Program-made: the position numbers and the translations under genes
The notes under the pieces: generated by a model
The model's input: the letters and a program-made list of their open reading frames with translations, nothing else
Database searches by the model: none
What the model was told of the DNA's origin: nothing
In this document: piece after piece, positions 6,987 to 14,100 of the stretch
Numbering within the stretch: the stretch's first letter is position 1
How the letters are laid out: every line of letters starts with the position of its first letter
Assembly (NCBI GenBank): GCA_021154985.1
Contig: JAJNQE010000008.1
Span: 1-20,385, forward strand
From: Hydrogenophaga sp.
GTDB lineage: Bacteria; Pseudomonadota; Gammaproteobacteria; Burkholderiales; Burkholderiaceae_C
Length of the DNA: 20,385 nt
Direction of reading: 5' to 3'

Positions 6987-7127
6987 TCACTTGTTTTTTT
7001 CCTTGCCGCGCGGCAGCACTGCTGTCACCGGTGGCATCGGACGGTCGGATGTGACCGGGCCCTTGGGCACAGAGGTGTCCTTTTTGGGTTTTTTGGCCAT
7101 TTTTTCGTTGCGCTGCTCTTTGCCCAT
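6987..7127 (-). CDS. Small basic protein of 46 residues
   Basis: A short open frame reads MGKEQRNEKMAKKPKKDTSV and then continues with proline-rich PKGPVTSDRPMPPV, ending in RGKEKNK. It has GGAGG four bases ahead of its ATG (GGAGGCCCCC-ATG), a strong ribosome binding site. It is very basic and probably disordered: of 46 residues roughly a quarter are lysine or arginine. The gene ends seven bases before the DUF427 start and follows the Dsb-like gene on the same strand, so it probably belongs to the DUF427 transcript. There is no hydrophobic segment. I do not recognise a characterised family; the composition would suit contact with nucleic acid or ribosome, but this is speculation. Confidence 0.72.
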   Translation of the reverse strand: MGKEQRNEKMAKKPKKDTSVPKGPVTSDRPMPPVTAVLPRGKEKNK

Positions 7128-7193
7128 GGGGGCCTCCGTTCAACAGCCGCGAAGGCGGCTCGACTGCGCGATGGTAAGCCACAAAACAGCGGT

Positions 7194-7802
7194 TCAAGGC
7201 TGTCCGAGGCCGAGGAAATTGGCGAGTGACTGGGTGTCGTTGGCGCCGGCCTGCATCACCACCTGGCCGCTGCGCTGGTGCCGGGCCACGATGTACGGGA
7301 CCGAGGTGGCGCCCAGGCGCTCCAGCAGTTCGGTGTTGGTCTTGATCGCGGCCAGCACGTCGGGTGCGATGCTGGCCGAAGCGGCGGTGCCACCGGTTCC
7401 GGCGAGCAGCGAGGTTTCGTGCGCTGCCATGGCCTGCACCGGGTTGGTGGCGGTCATGATGGCGGCGCCCTGCGGTGCGCTCTTGGCGTTCATGATGGCC
7501 ACCGGCAGCCAGACAAACTTGACGCTGGCGTGCAGCGGCATCGAGGCCTCCCACAAGCGCGCGCAGTGCGGGCATTGCGGGTCGAAGAGCACATAAACGG
7601 CATTGGCGCTGAGGATCTTGCCGGCAGCGAACCCCTTGCCCTGCGTGGCGAGCACGTCCATGGCCTGCGCCGCCTCGATCGGGGTGGTGTTGGCGGTGGC
7701 CGCAGGCGTGCCCGCCGCCGGGACGCTGGTGTCTTCTTTCGAACAGGCCGACAGAAGGGCCAGCGAAGCGAGCAGGGGCAGGGCAAGGTGTCTGAGTTTC
7801 AT
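7194..7802 (-). CDS. Thioredoxin-fold thiol:disulfide lipoprotein (DsbC/DsbG-like)
   Basis: This 202-residue protein begins with a lipoprotein signal peptide (HLALPLLASLALLSAC, lipidated Cys20). After a threonine/alanine linker comes a thioredoxin fold with VYVLFDPQCPHCARLWEAS; the redox motif CPHC is at residues 77-80. The helical insert, including the alanine-rich region around 115-150, and the cis-proline segment ATSVPYIV near the end match the DsbC/G branch. It should shuffle or reduce disulfides in the periplasm while anchored to a membrane. It lacks the N-terminal dimerisation domain of classical DsbC, so it is probably monomeric. The gene starts 24 bases after the RcnB-like gene on the same strand. 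Family secure; the exact direction (oxidase, isomerase or reductase) is not determined. Confidence 0.87.
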   Translation of the reverse strand: MKLRHLALPLLASLALLSACSKEDTSVPAAGTPAATANTTPIEAAQAMDVLATQGKGFAAGKILSANAVYVLFDPQCPHCARLWEASMPLHASVKFVWLPVAIMNAKSAPQGAAIMTATNPVQAMAAHETSLLAGTGGTAASASIAPDVLAAIKTNTELLERLGATSVPYIVARHQRSGQVVMQAGANDTQSLANFLGLGQP

Positions 7803-7826
7803 GGGTTGCCGGCCTGGCCGGACAGG

Positions 7827-8303
7827 TCAGTTGTTGAGGACAAGGTTCACGATCAGGCCGGTGGCGATGGCCACCAGCACGTAGTCGCTGCCGACCTGCA
7901 CCCAGTGCTGGCCACGCGGTGGCGCGTACAGGCGGTGCTGGTAGGGGTTCACCACCACGTACTGGCGGCTGCGGTACTCAACCGGAATGTAGCGCCCACG
8001 CTGGAAATGGGGGCCGCGAGCCTGGTAGTAGCGCACCTGGGGGCCATGGCGGTGGTCGTGGCGGTCGGCTCGGCGATCGTGCCGGAAATCGCGGCGGTCT
8101 TCGCGGCGCTCCTGGCGGAAGTCGCGCCGGTCGTCACGGCGGTCCGCGCGGAAATCCCGTCGGTCATCGCGCCGGTCGTCCATGCGCTCCAGCGTGGGCT
8201 TCTCAAAGCGCCCGCCGTTGGGGTTCCCCTGAGCGTAAGACAGGGAGCTGATGCTCAGCGTGGCGGCGGCGAGGGCGTATGCAACGAGGTTTCGGGGTTT
8301 CAT
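7827..8303 (-). CDS. RcnB family periplasmic protein with RRD repeats
   Basis: This 158-residue protein has a signal peptide (NLVAYALAAATLSISSLSYA, predicted cut after Ala24). Residues 42-85 are a highly charged repeat of the type DDRRDFRADRRDDRRDFR, ending in a histidine-rich DRHDHRHG. The C-terminal part has the RcnB signature GRYIPVEYRSRQYVVVNPYQHRLYAPPRGQHWVQVGSDYVLVAIATGLI. RcnB of E. coli is a periplasmic protein involved in nickel and cobalt homeostasis; whether this copy does the same is unknown. The ATG at 8303 has AAGGAG ten bases upstream. A palindrome at 8336-8353 lies 33 bases upstream. The downstream Dsb-like lipoprotein gene follows after 24 bases and probably shares the transcript. 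Confidence 0.83.
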   Translation of the reverse strand: MKPRNLVAYALAAATLSISSLSYAQGNPNGGRFEKPTLERMDDRRDDRRDFRADRRDDRRDFRQERREDRRDFRHDRRADRHDHRHGPQVRYYQARGPHFQRGRYIPVEYRSRQYVVVNPYQHRLYAPPRGQHWVQVGSDYVLVAIATGLIVNLVLNN

Positions 8304-8335
8304 GGAGTGGACTCCTTGGGGGGTTGGTGAGCCTT

Positions 8336-8353
8336 CATGGTGTGCCCACCATG
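8336..8353. promoter_or_regulatory. Palindrome upstream of the RcnB-like gene
   Basis: CATGGTG (8336-8342) and CACCATG (8347-8353) form a perfect inverted repeat with a 4-base spacer, 33 bases upstream of the start codon at 8303 within a 118-base intergenic stretch. It is a candidate operator. No matching regulator gene is nearby. Confidence 0.35.
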
Positions 8354-8421
8354 TATCTGCTCGGTGAACGCGCCTTGCCGGGCGAGCAAAGTTCGGTTGC
8401 GGCGTGTGTGGGCGCTGTGCT

Positions 8422-8898
8422 TCAACCCTGGGCCGCGGCCTGGGCGTGCAGCTTGGCGGCAATGTACTCGCCATGGGTCACGTGCAGCAGGCCGGCGACC
8501 TTGCTGATCACGTGGTGTTCGTTGGCGTCCAGGTGGTGGTCGGCAAAGGCCACTTCCCACATGGCCTCGACCACGCTGATCTTCTCGGGCTGGGTGAAAC
8601 GCTCGTTCATCAGGCCGGTGAAGCGCTGGTAGTCGTAGGCGGTGCGGGCGGTCTCACTGGCCAGCTCCAGCAGGCGATCGAGCTCGTCGTCGCTCAGGTC
8701 GAACTTGCGTCGCAGCGCGTTGATGACCGCTTTGCGCTCGCTGTCCTTGAGGTCGGGCTCGGCCCGCATCACCTCCACCAGCAGCACGGCCGTGGAGAGT
8801 TGCAAGGTGTGTGCGTGCTCGGCCGGCAGCAGGGCGCCGGCGGGCGCTGTGAGGCTGGCCGCGAGGTTGTCGAACAGGTCTTTGAGGTTCTTGAGCAT
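8422..8898 (-). CDS. TerB-like protein
   Basis: This 158-residue cytosolic protein has an all-helical TerB-like (tellurite resistance protein B) domain. The two characteristic acidic helices are seen: LLVEVMRAEPDLKDSERKAVINAL and MWEVAFADHHLDANEHHVISKVAGLLHV, each carrying an EF-hand-like acidic cluster (EPDLKDSE and DHHLDANE). Between them lies FDLSDDELDRLLELASETA. The N-terminal MLKNLKDLFDNLAASL is amphipathic. Proteins of this type are often annotated as tellurite resistance, but stand-alone copies like this one have no proven link with tellurite. The start ATG 8898 is without a strong Shine-Dalgarno sequence. It follows the DUF938 gene by 41 bases on the same strand, so cotranscription is likely. 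Confidence 0.85.
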   Translation of the reverse strand: MLKNLKDLFDNLAASLTAPAGALLPAEHAHTLQLSTAVLLVEVMRAEPDLKDSERKAVINALRRKFDLSDDELDRLLELASETARTAYDYQRFTGLMNERFTQPEKISVVEAMWEVAFADHHLDANEHHVISKVAGLLHVTHGEYIAAKLHAQAAAQG

Positions 8899-8939
8899 GG
8901 GTATCGGGTTCCAGGTGCGTCGAAAGGACAAGATGGAGC

Positions 8940-9584
8940 TCAGAGCGGGGCCCGTGGTTCCCGTTCCCACACCAGCAGCAGGTTGTTGGCCGGCATGGCG
9001 TGGCGTTCGCGCAGGCGCAAGCCCGCCCTGGCCGCCTCTGCCGCCACCGCCGCGAGGTGGCGGATGCCCCACTCGGGATGGGTGCCGCGCAGGCTTTCGT
9101 CAAACGCGAGATTGCCCGGCGAGGTGGGCACGCTGTCCTCGAAGTAGGGGCCGTAGGTCACCAGCAGGCCGTTGGGCGTGAGCACGCGGGCGGCACCCTG
9201 CATGAGGCCGGCGCAGGCGGCCCACGGGGCGATGTGCAGCATGTTGGCGCAGTAGACCGCGTCGAAGGTCTCGCCAAACGCCTCGCCAAACAGATCGCCC
9301 TCGTCGGGCCACTGGGACGAGGTCACGTCGAGCCGCATGGGCGGCAGCACATTGCGCACCCCCGATTGTTCGGTCCAGGCGGCGATGGTGGCCATGGCGC
9401 TGGCCTGAAGGTCGGTGGGCTGCCATTGCCAGCCGGGCAGCCCGGCGGCAAACCAGGTGGCGTGCTGGCCGGTGCCGGACGCGATTTCCAGCGCCATGCC
9501 CCGCTCGGGCAACACCCGCTGCAGCGTCTCCAGGATCGGTTGTTTGTTGCGGTCGGCGGCGGGGCTGGAGGGCAGGGCGGTCAT
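8940..9584 (-). CDS. DUF938 SAM-dependent methyltransferase-like protein
   Basis: This 214-residue protein has the DUF938 form of the class I methyltransferase fold. The start SPAADRNKQPILETLQRVLPERGMALEIASGTGQHATWFA is typical: RNK/PIL motif, then the SAM-binding glycine loop EIASGTGQH (33-41). Further matches are LPGWQWQPTDLQ (acidic end of strand 2), DAVYCANMLHIAPW, LVTYGPYFEDSVPTSPGNLAFDESLRGTHPEWGIRHL. There is no signal peptide. It is divergent from the SRAP gene, with 50 bases between the start codons. CACAAT (minus strand 9595-9590) sits six bases before the ATG, suggesting a nearly leaderless transcript. The substrate of DUF938 proteins is not known. Confidence 0.9.
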   Translation of the reverse strand: MTALPSSPAADRNKQPILETLQRVLPERGMALEIASGTGQHATWFAAGLPGWQWQPTDLQASAMATIAAWTEQSGVRNVLPPMRLDVTSSQWPDEGDLFGEAFGETFDAVYCANMLHIAPWAACAGLMQGAARVLTPNGLLVTYGPYFEDSVPTSPGNLAFDESLRGTHPEWGIRHLAAVAAEAARAGLRLRERHAMPANNLLLVWEREPRAPL

Positions 9585-9634
9585 GGCTGCATTGTGGGGC
9601 AGGCCCCGCTCGGGCCATCGGCTAGCATGGGTCG

Positions 9635-10291
9635 ATGAGTACCCAATTCGAGAGCCTGCAGCAGGCCAGCCTTTACCCCGATGTTTTCAACGTGCCCGCG
9701 CCCGACACACCGGCCGGGCGCGACGTGTGGCCGCGCAAACCCGGTCTGTTCGTGCGGCGCCTGGCCGCCGAGTCCGATCCGGCTGGGTTTGAGCTCGTTT
9801 CGGGTCAGTTCGGCCTGGTGCCTGCCTGGGTCAAGTCGGCGTCCGACGCCAAGCTGCGCTCCACCAAGCTGGTGAACGCGCGCAGCGAGATCGTCACCAC
9901 CTCCAACAACTTTCGCGATGCCTGGATGGGCGCGCAGCGCTGCATCGTGCCCATGATGTCGTTCCAACTCGACGATCTGCGCAGCGGCAAACCCGTGCCG
10001 ACGCGCATCACGCGGGTGGATGGCAAGCCCATGGGGGTGGCGGGTTTGTGGGAGCGCTGGCAGGGCGCAGGCGACGAGGTGATCGTCAGCTTTTGCGTGC
10101 TCACGGTGAACGCCAACAGCCACGCGCTGATGCACCGCTACGGCCAACCCGGCAGCGAAAAGCGCATGCCGGCGATCTTGAACGAAGGTGCTTACGGCGC
10201 CTGGCTCACCGCGCCCCACCCGGAGAAGGCGCGCGAGTTCATGCGCGCCTACTCGGCCGCGTTGCTCACGGCCAATCCGATCCAGAAGTGA
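9635..10291 (+). CDS. SRAP (SOS response-associated peptidase) family protein, predicted catalytically inactive
   Basis: This 218-residue protein has the SRAP fold (HMCES/YedK), which normally cross-links to abasic sites in single-stranded DNA. Visible family blocks are FGLVPAWVKSASDAKLRSTKLVNARSEIV, FRDAWMGAQRCIVP, DGKPMGVAGLWERW, VISFCVLTVNANSHALMHRY and EKRMPAILNEGAYGAWL. The family normally starts with Met-Cys, the cysteine forming the covalent bond; here the start is Met-Ser (MSTQFES) and an in-frame TAG at 9623 rules out a longer N-terminus. The catalytic Glu of the RCxxPxxxxYE block is replaced (RCIVPMMSFQLDD) and the His before KRMP is Gly. Only the NARSE asparagine is kept. It is divergent from the DUF938 gene. 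Family membership is clear; loss of activity is inferred from hand alignment. Confidence 0.85.
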   Translation: MSTQFESLQQASLYPDVFNVPAPDTPAGRDVWPRKPGLFVRRLAAESDPAGFELVSGQFGLVPAWVKSASDAKLRSTKLVNARSEIVTTSNNFRDAWMGAQRCIVPMMSFQLDDLRSGKPVPTRITRVDGKPMGVAGLWERWQGAGDEVIVSFCVLTVNANSHALMHRYGQPGSEKRMPAILNEGAYGAWLTAPHPEKAREFMRAYSAALLTANPIQK

Positions 10292-10306
10292 GACCTGGGT
10301 GCCCGC

Positions 10307-10699
10307 TCAGTCGACGCTGACCGGCGTCGGGCGCTTCTTGCGGACGGCTGGCTTCGCCGCATTGCGCTTGGGCGTCACGAGCACCGGTGGCATGGGCTCG
10401 TGAAAGGTGGAATGCTGGCGCAGCAACATGGCCGCTTCGAACCGGGTGCGCCGCTTGATGACCGCGTGCAGCAGCAGCAGCGCAACACCCACCGCCAGGG
10501 CCATCCAGGCCGGTGCGAGCAAGGCGCGGGCCGCGACCTTGAAGTTGGCCTGGTGGTCCATCACCAGCGAGAGCACCCACAAACCACCACCCGCCAGCAA
10601 GGCGCTCAGCCCGTTGATGAGCATGGGGTCTTGCTTGCGGCGGCCGGGTTTGCGTGGCGACGGTGTCGCCTGGCGCGGGAGATCCTGTTCTTTTGGCAT
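10307..10699 (-). CDS. Small membrane protein of unknown function
   Basis: This is a 130-residue protein with a basic, proline-rich N-terminus (KEQDLPRQATPSPRKPGRRKQD), two hydrophobic segments (MLINGLSALLAGGGLWVLSLVM and APAWMALAVGVALLLLHAVI) and a basic C-terminal tail. By the positive-inside rule, both ends should be cytoplasmic, with a short loop between. I do not recognise a family. ATG 10699 is used because it is the longest frame; ATG 10624, just before the first helix, is also possible and neither has a good ribosome binding site. The gene is convergent with the SRAP gene, 15 bases apart. The 164 bases between its start and the GGDEF-like gene hold no other feature I can support. Confidence 0.65.
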   Translation of the reverse strand: MPKEQDLPRQATPSPRKPGRRKQDPMLINGLSALLAGGGLWVLSLVMDHQANFKVAARALLAPAWMALAVGVALLLLHAVIKRRTRFEAAMLLRQHSTFHEPMPPVLVTPKRNAAKPAVRKKRPTPVSVD

Positions 10700-10863
10700 G
10701 CCACGGCATCGTGCCCTGAAGCTTCCCCTGGCGGTGTTGCAGGCCGACGAAACCGACGACTGGGCGGCTGGCCGTGCGGGCCTGGCGGGGCGTGGAGTTG
10801 CTTTGTCCTAATGCGGCTGAGCGGGTGAGGACTTATGGGTGAAGTGCCGGCGTGCACCAGCGC

Positions 10864-12084
10864 TCACTCGAGCGAGGCAGGGGTGGTGGCGATGTCGTGT
10901 TCCGACATCGGATGCTGCTCGCCCACCGACGCGAGTGCGCGCCGCTCGGCCTGGTTGATCACCTCCATCGGGGTGAGGCCGTCGGGTTCCAGCGTGACCA
11001 CGCCCATGCCCACCTGCGGTGCAAACGGCAGGTAGGCCTGCTTCGAATCCATCACCGTGAGCGGCATGGGCACGGTGGCGCGCAACCGGGTGACCACTTC
11101 CAGCGTGGCTTCGGTGAGTTTGTCGCTGGTGATGACCACGACAAAACAGCGCGGGTGGTACAGGCCCACCACGCACCGGAAACCGGCGGCCCGGCGCACG
11201 CGAGCGGCCAGCGTGGTGAGGATCTGGTGCTCGGTGCCCTGGCCGGGATCGTCGGTCAGTTCGTAGAGGTTGCTGATGTGCAGGCACACCACCGTGCACA
11301 CCCCGCCACGGCGCGCGGTCCGCCAGAAGACATGTTCGACCTCGGTGAGCAGGGTCGCGCCCGTGGGCAGGCCGGTGGCCGGCTCGGCGCCCTGGTCCAG
11401 GCGGGACAGGCGCGCCAGCCGCCGGTTGTGCTGGTTGCGCAGCAAGGCCAGCACCGAAGCAATCAGGAAATAGGCCACCGTGGCGGTGGCCGTGGCCAGC
11501 CAGGTGCCCAGCCCCAGACCGCTCACATTCAGGCCCCGGGCGTACAGGCCGGCGGTGGTGGCCGCCAGGCACACGATGCCCACCGCCATCCAGCGCGCCA
11601 GCGGATCGCCCAGCTGGTGGGCGCGGCGCACCGCCAGCATGGCCAGCAGCACCGGCACCATGTTCACCGCAGCGGCCAGCGCCAGCAGGTCGGGGAAGCG
11701 GGCCGGCGTGACCCGGGTCGCCACGGCGGCCAGCGCCAGCGCCGCCAGCAGCAGCACCGCACCACCCATCACCGTGAAGCGGTGCACCAGCGAGTCTTCG
11801 CGCACGCCACCGAGCCAGTTGCTCAAGTAATACAAGCCCATGGCGCCCGCCAGCGGGCCCAGGCCCGCCTTGAGCACCATCAACAGCCGCTCGGGCAGCG
11901 CAGGAAAGAACACCTCGGGCAGCCCTGTCATCACCACGCAACTGGTGCCCGCGATCAGCAGGAAGAGCACATTGCGCCCGGAAGCGAGGGAACGGCTGGT
12001 CAGTGCGTCGCCCAGCGCGACAGCCGACAGTGTCAACAAGCCTCCCAGCATCGCCGACCAGATTGCAATTTCAAAAACGGGCAT
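10864..12084 (-). CDS. Seven-helix membrane protein with degenerate GGDEF domain
   Basis: This is a 406-residue protein. Residues 1-220 hold about seven hydrophobic helices, for example IAIWSAMLGGLLTLSAVAL, FLLIAGTSCVVMTGLP, AVLLLAALALAAVATRV and TWLATATATVAYFLIASVLALL. The C-terminal part, from LARLSRLDQGAEPATGLPTG, aligns with the DPLTGLPNR start of GGDEF domains. Key residues are missing: the metal-binding DIDxFK is HISNL (269-273) and the GGDEF loop is replaced by YHPRCF (309-314). Cyclic-di-GMP synthesis is therefore unlikely; a sensory or nucleotide-binding role is possible. ATG 12084 directly precedes the first helix; ATG 12126 would add 14 residues. It is divergent from the DTW gene across 139 bases. 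Domain identity is a hand alignment. Confidence 0.8.
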   Translation of the reverse strand: MPVFEIAIWSAMLGGLLTLSAVALGDALTSRSLASGRNVLFLLIAGTSCVVMTGLPEVFFPALPERLLMVLKAGLGPLAGAMGLYYLSNWLGGVREDSLVHRFTVMGGAVLLLAALALAAVATRVTPARFPDLLALAAAVNMVPVLLAMLAVRRAHQLGDPLARWMAVGIVCLAATTAGLYARGLNVSGLGLGTWLATATATVAYFLIASVLALLRNQHNRRLARLSRLDQGAEPATGLPTGATLLTEVEHVFWRTARRGGVCTVVCLHISNLYELTDDPGQGTEHQILTTLAARVRRAAGFRCVVGLYHPRCFVVVITSDKLTEATLEVVTRLRATVPMPLTVMDSKQAYLPFAPQVGMGVVTLEPDGLTPMEVINQAERRALASVGEQHPMSEHDIATTPASLE

Positions 12085-12223
12085 GCGGCGGATTGTGGTG
12101 GGCCGGGTGCGAAAACCCTGCGACATTTGTCACGCTGGATACCCGGGCGGTGTATCGCCCAGCGGACGTGTCTCGCGCGCGCCACCACGGGCCCCGCAGC
12201 CCGATGCGCCTACAGTCCAGCCC

Positions 12224-13003
12224 ATGCAACTTGTGAATCCGTCGCCACACACCAGCGCACCCGACCACGCCGTTTCGCGCCTGCGCCACGCGCGCCTGGC
12301 CGCCAGCGCCAAGCCGTTTGTGGCGCGCGGCTCGGGGGGCGGGCGCTGCGCGGGTTGTCGCCTGGTGGCGAGCCATTGCGTGTGCGCCTTGCGCCCGCAG
12401 GTGACCACCCGCGCCGGGGTGTGCCTGGTCATGGGCGACATCGAAGCGCTCAAGCCCAGCAACACCGGCTGGCTGGTGGCCGACGTGGTGGCCGATACCT
12501 GGGCCTTTGGCTGGTCCCGCACCGAGGTGGACCCGGGCCTGCCCGCCCTGCTGGCCGACCCGCAGTGGCAGCCTGTGCTGGTGTTTCCCGGCGAATTTGT
12601 GCCGCCCGAGCGGCTGGTGACCGAGCTGCCACGCACTACCGAAGGCGGGAAGAAACCACTGTTCGTGCTGCTCGACGGCACCTGGTCCGAAGCCCGCAAG
12701 ATGTTCCGCAAGAGCAGCTACCTTGATGCGCTGCCCGTGCTCAGCCTGCACCCCGATCAGGTGTCCAACTACCGGCTGCGCCGTTCGGCCCGCGAAAGCC
12801 ATTTCTGCACCTCGGAGGTGGCGGCGCTGTGCCTGGCGATGGCGGGCGAAACGCACGCCGCGCAGAGCCTGGCCTCCTGGCTCGACGTGTTCACCACCCA
12901 CTACCTCAGTGCCAAGCGCAGCGTGGCGCTGGACCGAGACAGCGAGCCCCACCAGCGGCTGCGCGCGCTCAGTCCGCGATCTCTGCCGACACCAGCTGCG
13001 TGA
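12224..13003 (+). CDS. tapT: DTW-domain tRNA-uridine aminocarboxypropyltransferase
   Basis: This 259-residue protein belongs to the DTW family; E. coli TapT (YfiP) moves the 3-amino-3-carboxypropyl group of SAM to uridine 47 of tRNA, giving acp3U. Near the N-terminus four cysteines, RCAGCRLVASHCVC (C42, C45, C52, C54), form the expected zinc site. The family signature appears as LLDGTWSEARKMFRKSSYLDALPVLSL (DGTW at 151-154), followed by YRLRRSARESHFCTSEVAAL. The start ATG 12224 follows TACAGT by seven bases, with no Shine-Dalgarno sequence, suggesting a leaderless mRNA. Its last 35 bases overlap the end of the convergent SRPBCC gene. The DTW family is certain; the exact position modified is by homology to E. 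coli. Confidence 0.88.
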   Translation: MQLVNPSPHTSAPDHAVSRLRHARLAASAKPFVARGSGGGRCAGCRLVASHCVCALRPQVTTRAGVCLVMGDIEALKPSNTGWLVADVVADTWAFGWSRTEVDPGLPALLADPQWQPVLVFPGEFVPPERLVTELPRTTEGGKKPLFVLLDGTWSEARKMFRKSSYLDALPVLSLHPDQVSNYRLRRSARESHFCTSEVAALCLAMAGETHAAQSLASWLDVFTTHYLSAKRSVALDRDSEPHQRLRALSPRSLPTPAA

Positions 13004-13415
13004 GCAACTGCAACGATTCCTGCCAACCCAGGTAGCAGGCTTCGGCCGGGATGGCCGCCGGAATGCCGCTTTGCACCACCGTGAGTTCGGTGCCCACCGA
13101 AACCGCCTTGAGCGTGATGGTGTTGCGCATCTCGCCGGGCAGGTTCGGGTCGTCAAACGCATCGGTGTTCACGATGCGCTCGTTGGGCACCAGCTCCAGG
13201 TACCGACCGCCAAAGGCCATGACCTTCCCGCTGCTGAAATTGGTGAACTGCATGCGGTAGCCGCCGCCCACGCGTGCGTCCATCTGCAGCACGCGGCCGG
13301 TGAAGCCGTGCGGCGGCAGCCACTTGGCCATGGCGTCCGGGTCAAGAAAAGCGCGGTAGACCCGCTCGGGCGGAGCGGGCAAGACGCGGTGCAGGGTGAC
13401 GGTGCCGGTGGTCAT
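12969..13415 (-). CDS. AHSA1-type SRPBCC domain protein
   Basis: This 148-residue cytosolic protein is of the AHSA1 (activator of Hsp90 ATPase homologue 1-like) branch of SRPBCC. The hallmark start TVTLHRVLPAPPERVYRAFLDPDAMAKWLPPHGFTGRV is present, followed by DARVGGGYRMQFTNFSSGK, GRYLELVPNERIVNTDAFDDP and the C-terminal GWQESLQLLTQLVSAEI helix. Such proteins bind small hydrophobic molecules, and most have no known ligand. ATG 13415 is preceded by AAGGA nine bases upstream. The 3' end overlaps the convergent DTW gene by 35 bases, with both C-termini in expected family shape. It is divergent from rluE over 112 bases. Confidence 0.88.
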   Translation of the reverse strand: MTTGTVTLHRVLPAPPERVYRAFLDPDAMAKWLPPHGFTGRVLQMDARVGGGYRMQFTNFSSGKVMAFGGRYLELVPNERIVNTDAFDDPNLPGEMRNTITLKAVSVGTELTVVQSGIPAAIPAEACYLGWQESLQLLTQLVSAEIAD

Positions 13416-13527
13416 GGGGAGTCCTTTCAGAGGGGGTGATGGTGGAGCGAACAGCGCGGTGGTGTCCACCCCGACACGACGGATTCGCCACCCCGGTTTC
13501 GACCCACCCGGTGCTAAGCTGCCCGCC

Positions 13528-14085
13528 ATGGTTTCGGCATCTCCCTCGCACCCGTCCCGCCTGATCTGCTTCAACAAACCCTACGGCGTCTTGAGCCAGT
13601 TCACGCCCGAGGGCCGCTGGCGCGGGCTCAAGGACTTCATCGACATCCCCGGCGTGTACGTGGCCGGCCGGCTCGATGCCGACAGCGAAGGCCTGCTGCT
13701 GCTCACCAACGACGGCCAGCTGCAGGCCCGCATCAGCGACCCGCGCCACAAGATGGAAAAAACCTATTGGGTGCAGGTGGAAGGCGTGCCCGACGAAACC
13801 GCCTTGCAGGCGCTGCGCCAGGGCGTGCAGCTCAACGATGGCCCCACGCGCCCGGCCCGCGCGCGCGCCATGCCCGAGCCCTCACCCCTCTGGCCGCGCG
13901 ACCCGCCCGTGCGCGTTCGCCAGGCCATCCCCACCAGCTGGCTGGAACTGGTGATTGCCGAAGGTCGCAACCGGCAGGTGCGCCGCATGACCGCCGCCGT
14001 GGGCCACCCCACGCTGCGGCTCATCCGCGCAGCCATCGGGCCGCATTCGCTGGACGGCCTGGCGCCCGGCGCGCTGCGCGGATGA
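13528..14085 (+). CDS. rluE: 23S rRNA pseudouridine synthase RluE
   Basis: This is a 185-residue enzyme of the RsuA family that isomerises a uridine in 23S rRNA (U2457 in E. coli RluE). It starts with RLICFNKPYGVLSQFTPEG and carries the catalytic motif GRLDADSEGLLLLTNDG with Asp50. The KTYWVQVEG strand and the C-terminal IAEGRNRQVRRMTAAVGHPTLRLIRAAIG block complete the domain. There is no S4 RNA-binding domain at the N-terminus, which distinguishes RluE from RluB and RsuA. TAAGCT seven bases before ATG and no Shine-Dalgarno sequence suggest a leaderless transcript. pcp follows after 15 bases, so the two are likely cotranscribed. RluE subtype rests on length and missing S4 domain. Confidence 0.9.
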   Translation: MVSASPSHPSRLICFNKPYGVLSQFTPEGRWRGLKDFIDIPGVYVAGRLDADSEGLLLLTNDGQLQARISDPRHKMEKTYWVQVEGVPDETALQALRQGVQLNDGPTRPARARAMPEPSPLWPRDPPVRVRQAIPTSWLELVIAEGRNRQVRRMTAAVGHPTLRLIRAAIGPHSLDGLAPGALRG

Positions 14086-14100
14086 ATATCGGACCTTCAC

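Noticed and set aside
8050..8180. Short repeated DNA units suggesting a CRISPR or satellite array
   Set aside because: They encode the RRD repeats of the RcnB-like protein in frame and have no spacers.
8311..8330. A run of six G upstream of the RcnB-like gene resembling an RcnR operator
   Set aside because: The flanking TACT/AGTA arms of RcnR sites are absent and the run overlaps the ribosome binding region.
10700..10863. Gene in the 164-base gap between the small membrane protein and the GGDEF-like gene
   Set aside because: Short frames there have no ribosome binding site, no motif and no clear hairpin or promoter.
10852..12726. A 624-codon open frame on the plus strand, rich in His, Gln, Arg and Gly
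   Set aside because: It runs antisense to the GGDEF-like gene and into the DTW gene, resembles no family and has shadow-frame composition of GC-rich DNA.
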